The position numbers and the translations under genes were made by a program. Positions 1 to 6,900 of a stretch of DNA of 64,000 bases are shown piece after piece. The DNA is from Chelatococcus sp. (GTDB lineage: Bacteria > Pseudomonadota > Alphaproteobacteria > Rhizobiales > Beijerinckiaceae). Under the pieces are notes generated by a model. It was not told the origin of the DNA, searched no databases, and was given only the letters and a program-made list of their open reading frames with translations. Every line of letters starts with the position of its first letter. Position 1 is the stretch's first letter. The stretch covers positions 4,319 through 68,318 of the forward strand of contig QFQY01000022.1 in assembly GCA_003248805.1 (NCBI GenBank), read 5' to 3'.

Positions 1-136
1 GATGGAAGGGTTGGCCGTGAAGGGCTCGGCCGAATCGCTCGGCCGGCAGGTCACGGCTTCCGTCGTGAAGGCGATCTTCATGGTGATCGTCGTCGACGGC
101 CTGTTCGCCATCTTCTTCGCCTCGATCGAGTTCTAG
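1..136 (+). CDS. mlaE: MCE/Mla ABC transporter permease, C-terminal end (partial)
   Basis: The open frame enters from the left edge and ends with TAG at 134-136. The last 45 or so residues read as a conserved GLAVKGSAESLGRQVT segment followed by a hydrophobic helix ending in FFASIEF, which is the usual C-terminus of MlaE/YrbE permeases. The permease sits in the inner membrane and, with MlaF, energises phospholipid movement between the membranes. It is followed 11 bases later by the ATPase gene and then mlaD, so identity rests on both sequence and gene order. Everything upstream of the last helix lies outside the window. Confidence 0.85.
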   Translation, partial: MEGLAVKGSAESLGRQVTASVVKAIFMVIVVDGLFAIFFASIEF

Positions 137-147
137 GGGCAGGGGCG

Positions 148-1029
148 ATGAGCGGGCAGGACGGCAACGGGCAGGACGGAAACGGGCAGTCGGCGAGGGG
201 CGCGGCGCAGGGCAGGGACGCTGCCGCCGAGCCGCGCGGCGGGCAGGCGTCGGACGAGGTCGTGATTCGCGTGCGCGACCTCAAGGTGGCCTTCGGCGAG
301 AAGGTCATCATGCAGGGGCTCGATCTCGACCTGATGCGGGGCGAGATCCTGGGCTTCGTCGGCGGCTCGGGCCAGGGCAAGTCGGTCCTGACCCGCACCA
401 TCCTCGGCCTCGTGCCCAAGGCGCACGGCACCATCGAGGTCTTCGGCGAGAACGTCGACGGGCTCAACGGGCAGCAGCGGCGCGCCCTCGAGCGCCGGTT
501 CGGCGTCATGTTCCAGCAGGGTGCGCTGTTTTCCTCGCTCACGGTCAAGCAGAACATCCAGGTGCCGATGCGGGAATACCTGCATCTTTCTCCCGAACTG
601 CTCGACGAAATGGCGATGGTGAAGCTGGACCTCGTCGGGCTGGCGCCGGATGCCGCCGACAAGATGCCCTCGGAGCTGTCGGGCGGCATGATCAAGCGCG
701 CCGCGCTCGCGCGCGCGCTCGCGCTCGACCCCGAGATCGTCTTCCTCGACGAACCGACCTCCGGTCTCGACCCCATCGGGGCCGCCGAGTTCGACGAACT
801 GATCATGACGCTCAAGCAGACTTTGGGCCTGACCGTGTTCATGGTAACCCACGATCTCGACAGCCTCTATTCAGCCTGCGACCGAATCGCGGCACTGGCG
901 GACAAGCGGGTGATCGCGATCGGGCCGCTCTCCACCATGCTCGCGTCCGATCATCCCTGGTTGAAGGCGTATTTTGGCGGCCAGCGGGCGCGAGCCCGTC
1001 TGCCGGCTGGGCAACAGGACAGACGCTAG
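148..1029 (+). CDS. mlaF: MCE/Mla phospholipid transporter ATP-binding protein
   Basis: Cytoplasmic ATPase of the MCE lipid transporter. Walker A GGSGQGKS lies near residue 72, the ABC signature LSGGMIKRA near residue 177 and Walker B VFLDEPTSGLDP near 200, followed by the H-loop VTHD. GGM in place of GGQ in the signature is typical of MlaF. The first 40 residues are Gly/Gln/Ala-rich and of low complexity, so translation might begin further in, although ATG at 148 fits the spacing after mlaE. The protein is 293 residues, slightly longer than E. coli MlaF because of that tail. mlaD follows after 3 bases, indicating one transcription unit. Confidence 0.93.
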   Translation: MSGQDGNGQDGNGQSARGAAQGRDAAAEPRGGQASDEVVIRVRDLKVAFGEKVIMQGLDLDLMRGEILGFVGGSGQGKSVLTRTILGLVPKAHGTIEVFGENVDGLNGQQRRALERRFGVMFQQGALFSSLTVKQNIQVPMREYLHLSPELLDEMAMVKLDLVGLAPDAADKMPSELSGGMIKRAALARALALDPEIVFLDEPTSGLDPIGAAEFDELIMTLKQTLGLTVFMVTHDLDSLYSACDRIAALADKRVIAIGPLSTMLASDHPWLKAYFGGQRARARLPAGQQDRR

Positions 1030-1032
1030 GCG

Positions 1033-2175
1033 ATGGAATCGCGTGCCAATTATGCGCTTGTGGGGCTCTTCACCCTGGCTGTGCTCGCCGCGTTCTTCGG
1101 CTTCGTCTACTGGTTCAACAGCGGCGGCGGGGGCCGTCGTCAGGACGTGCGGATCATCTTCAGCGGCACCGTGACCGGCCTCGGCCGAGGGTCGAGCGTG
1201 CTCTTCAACGGCCTGCGCGTCGGTGAGGTCACGCGAATCGAGCTGCAGCCCGACGATCCCCGCCGGATCTATGCGGTGGTGCAGGTCGACAGGAGCACGC
1301 CCCTGCGCGTCGATACGCGCGCGCGCATCGAGGCTCAGGGGCTGGCCGGCGTCGTCGCGGTCCAGCTCATCGGCGGCGATCCCAACTCGCCGGTGCTGAC
1401 CGCCCAGCCGGGCCAGCCCATGCCGACGATCATCGCAGAACGCTCGGAGTTCCAGGATCTGCTCGAGACGGTGCGCACCATTTCCAAGCGCGCCGACGAC
1501 ATCCTGGGCGGGCTCGAAGGGCTGGTGAAGGAGAACGGTCCCTCGATCACCAACACGGTGAAGAACGTCGAGAGGTTCTCCACCGCGCTGGGTAACAACG
1601 CGGACAACGTCGACAAGCTCATGTCGAGCTTCGGAAGCGTCGCCGACACGATCGCCCCGCTGTCCGAGAAGCTGCAGACCCTGAGCGCCGAGCTGACGGA
1701 GATCGTCCGTTCGGTCGACCGGCAGAAGGTCACGAGCATCGTCGACAATGTCGACAAGTTCACCAGCGCCCTCGGCACCGCGAGCCCCGACGTCGAAAAG
1801 ACGCTCAAGGACGTCGCGTCGATTTCGGAGAAGCTGAACAAGGCCGCCGATCAGGTCGAGGGCGTTCTCAAGGCGGCGCAGACCTTCCTCAACACGGCTT
1901 CGGGTTCCGAGGGCCGCAGCGCCTTCCAGGAGGTCGCCGACGCCGCGAAGTCGATCCGCGTCCTCGCCGACAATCTGGACAAGCGGACCGCCGAGATCAC
2001 CACGGGCATCAGCCGCTTCACCGGCCCCGGCCTGCGCGACATCGAGTCCCTCGCCTCGGACGGCCGGCGGACGCTGACGGAACTGAACCGTGCCATCCGC
2101 GGTTTGGAACGCAATCCGCAACAGTTCATCTTCGGCGGAAAGCCGCCTCTTCCCCAGTATGGGGGCTCCCGCTAG
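1033..2175 (+). CDS. mlaD: MlaD family MCE-domain lipid transport protein
   Basis: A membrane-anchored periplasmic lipid-binding subunit. One transmembrane helix (about residues 8-28) is followed by a single MCE domain (about 37-118, with the typical GLGRGSSVLFNGLRVGEV stretch). A long helical region then runs to residue 380, rich in NNADNVDKL- and IVDNVDKF-like amphipathic segments. E. coli MlaD is about 180 residues, so this copy carries roughly 200 extra residues of predicted coiled coil, closer in shape to plant TGD2 or mycobacterial Mce proteins. Gene order mlaE-mlaF-mlaD-lipoprotein supports assignment to one transport complex. No mlaC shuttle gene is present downstream. Confidence 0.92.
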   Translation: MESRANYALVGLFTLAVLAAFFGFVYWFNSGGGGRRQDVRIIFSGTVTGLGRGSSVLFNGLRVGEVTRIELQPDDPRRIYAVVQVDRSTPLRVDTRARIEAQGLAGVVAVQLIGGDPNSPVLTAQPGQPMPTIIAERSEFQDLLETVRTISKRADDILGGLEGLVKENGPSITNTVKNVERFSTALGNNADNVDKLMSSFGSVADTIAPLSEKLQTLSAELTEIVRSVDRQKVTSIVDNVDKFTSALGTASPDVEKTLKDVASISEKLNKAADQVEGVLKAAQTFLNTASGSEGRSAFQEVADAAKSIRVLADNLDKRTAEITTGISRFTGPGLRDIESLASDGRRTLTELNRAIRGLERNPQQFIFGGKPPLPQYGGSR

Positions 2176-2179
2176 CGAG

Positions 2180-2776
2180 ATGTCGATCATGGCTTTCCGG
2201 ACGTCAGGGACATATCGCGTCGTCGCGGCTTCCGCCGTCGCCTGCGCGCTCCTCATGGCGGGCTGCAGCGGCCCGACGCCGACGACCTACGACCTCACGG
2301 CGCCCAGCGGCTTCGGCAAGGTCGGCGGGCCGCACTCCGCGATGGTGGTGGCGCAGCCGACGACGGTTCAGGCGATCGATTCCGACCGGGTCATCGTCAA
2401 GGACAGCACCGGCGCGCTCTCCTTCGTCGGCGGCGCGCAATGGGCCGACCGCGTTCCGGCGCTCGTCCAGACCCGGCTTGTCCAGACCTTCGAGAACGCC
2501 GGCCGCATCGCCTGGATCGCCCGGCCGGGGGATCGCATCACCCCGGACGTCCAGCTCAACACGGATATCCGCGCCTTCAACATCGACACGGCGAGCGGCA
2601 CGGCAGTGGTGGAGATCACCGCCAAGATCGTCGGCGACCGCACCGGCGAGATCAGGCGGGCGCGCGTGTTCACGGCGCGCGTTCCCGCCTCGGCGTCGGA
2701 TGGCGCGGCGGCCGCGCAGGCGCTCGACCAGGCTCTGTCGCAGGTTCTGATCGACATTGTGCGCTGGGCGCGCTGA
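2180..2776 (+). CDS. ABC-type transport auxiliary lipoprotein of the MCE operon
   Basis: Outer-membrane lipoprotein of the PqiC/ABC_trans_aux type. The signal peptide ends in the lipobox LMAGC with the acylated cysteine at about residue 29. The mature part contains YDLTAP near its start, the usual opening of this family, and the characteristic WADRVPALVQTRLVQTFE helix region. The start was placed at the ATG at 2180, four bases after mlaD stops; a second ATG at 2189 is possible. It is the last gene of the MCE operon and is followed by a terminator hairpin. In this family the lipoprotein is thought to receive or relay lipid at the outer membrane. Confidence 0.85.
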   Translation: MSIMAFRTSGTYRVVAASAVACALLMAGCSGPTPTTYDLTAPSGFGKVGGPHSAMVVAQPTTVQAIDSDRVIVKDSTGALSFVGGAQWADRVPALVQTRLVQTFENAGRIAWIARPGDRITPDVQLNTDIRAFNIDTASGTAVVEITAKIVGDRTGEIRRARVFTARVPASASDGAAAAQALDQALSQVLIDIVRWAR

Positions 2777-2785
2777 GCCCGGCTT

Positions 2786-2813
2786 GGGGCGCTCGCCGTC
2801 GGCGCCCCGTTTT
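2786..2813 (+). terminator. Rho-independent terminator of the MCE operon
   Basis: A 7-base-pair stem, GGGGCGC (2786-2792) with GCGCCCC (2802-2808), and a 9-base loop are followed by GTTTT. It begins ten bases after the lipoprotein stop codon and closes the operon. Confidence 0.75.
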
Positions 2814-2975
2814 CCGCCCACCCGATTTGGATTAGGCTGCGAATCAGGCTCGGCCCGCGCCTCCTCCCTCCATCGGGGAAGTATGATCCATACGGGGCTT
2901 CAGACGCTTCGACCGACTGTTCGAGCGCGCGCATGAGGAGGGATTGCGCTTACCGCTCGCGATAGGAGGTCGCTC

Positions 2976-3689
2976 ATGAAGCCGTCGCTGCCGATTCACC
3001 GCCTGAAACGCAAGGCCAGGACCCTGCGCCGGGAGGAGGGCATTCCGTGGCATGCCGCGCTCGACCGCGTCGCCGGGGAGCAGGGCTATCGCAGCTGGAG
3101 TCTGTTCATGGCCAGGCGCCCCGCGGAGGGGCCGGCCGCCGGGCTGCTGGCCCGCCTCGATCCCGGCGACCTCGTGCTGCTGGGCGGGCGCCCCGGACAG
3201 GGCAAGACGCTTATGAGCCTCGCTCTGGCCGTCGAGGCGATGAAGGCGGGCCGTCGCGGGGTCTTCTTCTCGCTGGAATACACCCAGAAGGACATCGTGG
3301 AGCGGCTCCGCGTCATCGGGGCCGATCCGGCGCAGTTCGCGGAGCTGTTCGAGTTCGACGGCTCCGACGCCATCGGCGCAGACTATATCGTCGCGACGCT
3401 CGCGTCGGCTCCGCGCGGCACGCTGGTCGTCGTCGACTATCTCCAGTTGCTCGACCAGAAGCGTAACAAGCCGGAACTGGCTCTTCAACTGCGCGTGTTG
3501 AAGTCCTTCGCGCGGGAGAGGGGCCTGATCCTCGTCTGTCTGTCGCAGATCGACCGATCCTTCGACCTGTCCGGAAAGCCGTTTCCCGGCCTCGACGACG
3601 TGCGCCTGCCGAACCCGCTCGACCTGACGCTCTTCGACAAGGCGTGCTTCGTGAACAGGGGCGAGGTTCGGTTCGGGGCGGCTGCATAG
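2976..3689 (+). CDS. Stand-alone DnaB-type RecA-fold ATPase
   Basis: A 237-residue protein with the catalytic core of replicative helicases. Walker A GGRPGQGKTLMS lies near residue 70 and the DnaB-style Walker B VVVDYLQLLDQ near 155, followed by the sensor-like LVCLSQIDR segment near 190. It lacks the N-terminal primase-binding domain and linker of DnaB (about 460 residues). The first 45 residues form a basic helical segment containing KRKARTLRREEGIPWHAAL, a module often found at the start of short helicase-like or antitoxin-like proteins. The start is fixed by a strong AGGAGGT five bases upstream. It appears monocistronic. Function is unknown; DNA unwinding or remodelling is only an inference from the fold. 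Confidence 0.75.
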   Translation: MKPSLPIHRLKRKARTLRREEGIPWHAALDRVAGEQGYRSWSLFMARRPAEGPAAGLLARLDPGDLVLLGGRPGQGKTLMSLALAVEAMKAGRRGVFFSLEYTQKDIVERLRVIGADPAQFAELFEFDGSDAIGADYIVATLASAPRGTLVVVDYLQLLDQKRNKPELALQLRVLKSFARERGLILVCLSQIDRSFDLSGKPFPGLDDVRLPNPLDLTLFDKACFVNRGEVRFGAAA

Positions 3690-3690
3690 C

Positions 3691-3737
3691 GCATCGGCCC
3701 GAAAAGTGGAGCGCGGTTTTCGGGAAAAAGCCGATGC
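3691..3737. repeat. GCATCGG palindromic repeat, copy 1
   Basis: Imperfect palindrome running from GCATCGGCCCGAAAAGTGG to a mirrored CGGGAAAAAGCCGATGC, directly after the helicase-like gene. A second, oppositely oriented and shorter copy lies at 16276-16327. A degenerate continuation with TATCGG and GCCGATGCC extends to about 3800. Elements with this core are common intergenic repeats in rhizobial genomes. Confidence 0.7.
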
Positions 3738-3844
3738 AAGATCAAAGAGTTAGAGTATCGGCTGGATAACGGGACTGCGGTTCTCGGGTAAGCCGATGCC
3801 GGAACAAGGAGCGACCTCCTGCGGCAGTTCCGCACCCGAAACGC

Positions 3845-3872
3845 GGAAGGCCGCCCCGGAGGGCGGCCTTCC
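3845..3872. terminator. Bidirectional terminator between convergent genes
   Basis: A perfect 11-base-pair stem, GGAAGGCCGCC with GGCGGCCTTCC, has a 6-base loop and is followed by TTCATT on the plus strand. On the minus strand it lies past the end of the giant gene, so it can serve both. Confidence 0.8.
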
Positions 3873-3901
3873 TTCATTCCGGAGGGCTCTTGGCCGGGGG
3901 C

Positions 3902-6900
3902 CTACTCGAAGCGCCCGCTCGCATGGGCGAGCATCGTGTAGACCTTGCCGGTCTCGGACGTCAGGTAGGTCTTCGCCACCATCGAGTCGCGGTCGTCCTT
4001 GGCGGCCTCGCCGAGAAGCCGCTCGAACTCGTCGATATAGCGGTCGACCGTCTCCTTGAACTCCGGGTCGCGCCGGTACTTGCGCCGGATTTCGTCGAAG
4101 GTCTGCTGGCCCTGCAGGGTGTAGAGCCGGCGCGTGAAGACGTTGCGCTCGCCGCGCTTGTAGCGGTCCCAGAGCTCGACGGCCGCGTCGTGGTCGATCA
4201 TCCGGGCGATGTCGACCGACAGGGAGTCGAGCCGCTCGATCGAATGGGCCGTCGGCTTGCTGGTCTCCGGCGGCCGATCGTCACGCGAGGCGCGGTTCAG
4301 CAGGTCGGAGAGCCAGCCGGCCTTGGGCGGCTGCTGGGGCTCGCCCGGACCGGGGCGACGCGGCGCTTCCTGGGCCGGGGCGGGGCGCTGCGACGGCCGG
4401 CTATCGGCGGCCGGCTGGGCCGGCGTCGCGTCGAGCGAGGGGCGCAGCGCCGGCGCCGGCTGGCGCGCGGCAGCGGGCGGCAGCGACGGCGCGGCCGCGA
4501 CATAGGCCGGCTGCGCCGCCGTGGCGGTGGCGGCCCGGGCCTGGTCGACCGGCAGCGAGACGTCGTTGCGGCGGCCAGACCGGGTCACGATCTCGGTCAG
4601 CTCGTTCAGCGCCTTGATCTGCTCCGAAACGACCCGGCGCATGGCCGACGTCGATTCCTGCGCCTCCTGCGGCAGCTCCAGCACGCCGCGCTTCAGCTCC
4701 GCGCGGGTCTCCTCCAGCTCGCGCTGAATCTGGGCGGTGACGCCGCGCATCTCCTGCGCCGCCGTCTGGAAGCGCTCCGTCATCTTGTCAAGCTCGCTGC
4801 CGAGTTCGCCGGAGACCTGCTCATAGGCCGCGCGCAGGGCCGCCGCGGTCCGTTCGCGCTCCTTGCCGGTCGTGGCGCGGATCGTCTCGAACTGCTGCGC
4901 GATGGCGTTGGTCGTCGCCTCGGCCGAATCGCTGAGCACCGTGCCGATCTGGCGCGCGCGGGCCTCGGCCGTGCCGAGCGATTCGTCGATCAGCGAGGCG
5001 AAGGAACGGGTCACCGCCTCGACATCGTCGGTGCGGCTGGCGATGAGATGGTGGATCTCCTCGAGCGTGTCCTTGCGCTCGGCCAGGGTCTTGCCGACCC
5101 GCGCCTCGATCTGCTCCAGCCGCGCGGCGACGGCCTGAAGCGCCTCCGTGCTGGCGCGCGTCGCGTCGCTGAGCTCGACGCCCTTGCCGTCGAGCTGCCT
5201 GGCGAGCGCGGTGGTCTCGCGCAGCGTGCCCTCGGAGAATGCCCGCAGCTCGCCGACCTGGGCCGCCACCTGCTGGGAAGCGCGATGGGTCTCTTCCATC
5301 ACGGTCGAGATCACGCCCTGCAACTCGCCGACGCGGGTGGAGAGCCCGCTCTCCACGGCGGCGAGGTTCTTGTTGGCGCCGTTGACGATCTGCTGCATCA
5401 GCGAGTTGGCCTCGCCGAGGCGGCCGAGCATGCCGGCCAGTTCGGTCCGAAGCTGCTCGTTGGTGCCGACCAGGGCCTCGACGGACTGGCGGGCGCCGGC
5501 CTCGAAAGTCTCGCGCAGCCCGCTGCTCGAAGCGTCCAGCGCCGAGGTGATCTCGGCCGTGCGCTCCCGCAGGCCGCGGACGATCGAGGCGCCGCGGCTC
5601 TCGATGGCGCGCACGACGGACTCGCCGACATTGGCGACCTCGCCGGCGATCTCCTCGCCGCGCTGGCCCAACGCCGAAACGACGCTGCCGCCGCGCTCGT
5701 CGAAGATGCCGCGCAGCTCCTCGACCCGCAGGCCGAGCGCGTCCGAGAGGGCCTCGGAGCGCGATTGCAGGATGGCGGCGATCTCCTCGCCGCGCCGGCC
5801 GAGCGCCGAGACGACGCCTCCGCCGCGCTCGTCGAACAACTGGCGCAGTTCCTCGGTCCGCAGACCCAGGGCCCCGGCGATCGCGTCGGAACGGGCCTGC
5901 AGCGTCTCGGCGATCTCGTTGCCCCGGCTGTCGAGCGTGCCCGAGACGGTATCGAGCCGGTTGACGACGCGCTCCTCGAAGCGGGCCACGCTCTGGTCGA
6001 GCGTATCGGCGATCTGCAGCGCACGCCCGCCGAGCGTCGCGTTGATCGTGTCGGCCTTGTCGCTGAGCGTCCGGGTGAGCGCTTCGCTCTTGGAGGTGAC
6101 GACATCGCCGATCTCGTCGGCCTTCGCGGCGAGCGCCTTGGTCACCTCGCGGCCGCCCTCGGCCAGCACGCGGGCGATGTCGACCGTCCGTTCCACCAGC
6201 GCCTCGTTGAGGGCCGTGGCGCGCGAGCCGAGATTGCCGTCGATGCGCATGATGAGATTGTCGAGCGTCTCGGCGATCTCGGCGCTCTTGGCGCCCGAGC
6301 GTTCCTCGAACAGCTTGAACTGGTTCTCCATCGAGTCGGCGGCGTCGCGGGTGCGCGCGGCCAGCAGCTCAGCGGCCTGCGTGGCGCGATTGCCGACCTG
6401 GTCGGCCAGTGCCACCGCATCCTCTCCGAGCAGCTTGTCGACCTTCGCGATGGCCGCGGCGACGCTCTCGGCGAAGTATTGCGTGTCGCCGGCGATGCGG
6501 CTCGTCAGCGATCCGCCCTTGTCGAGGATCACATCCTCGAAGGCGGCGAGACGCGCGGCGAGCGCGCCGTCGATCTGGCGGCTCTGGACCTCGAACAGCT
6601 CGGCGAAGGCGGCCAGCCTCTCGCCGATCGTGCCCTGGACCTCGCGTCCGCGCTCGTCGAACAGGCGGGTGAGGGTGTCGTGATGCCCGGCGAGGGCCTC
6701 GGACAGCGCCTGGGCCCGGCTCTCCACCGAGCGCAGCATCGACTCGGCATTGGCCGAGAGCGCCTCGTTGACCCGTCCGCCCTGCTGGGTGAGGGCGAGC
6801 ACGATCTCCTTGCCCGTGCCGGCGAGCGCTGTGCGCGCCTCCTCGGCCTGGACGGCGAAGGCGTTGTGCAGGGTCTGCGTGGCTTCGGCCAGACGCTCGG

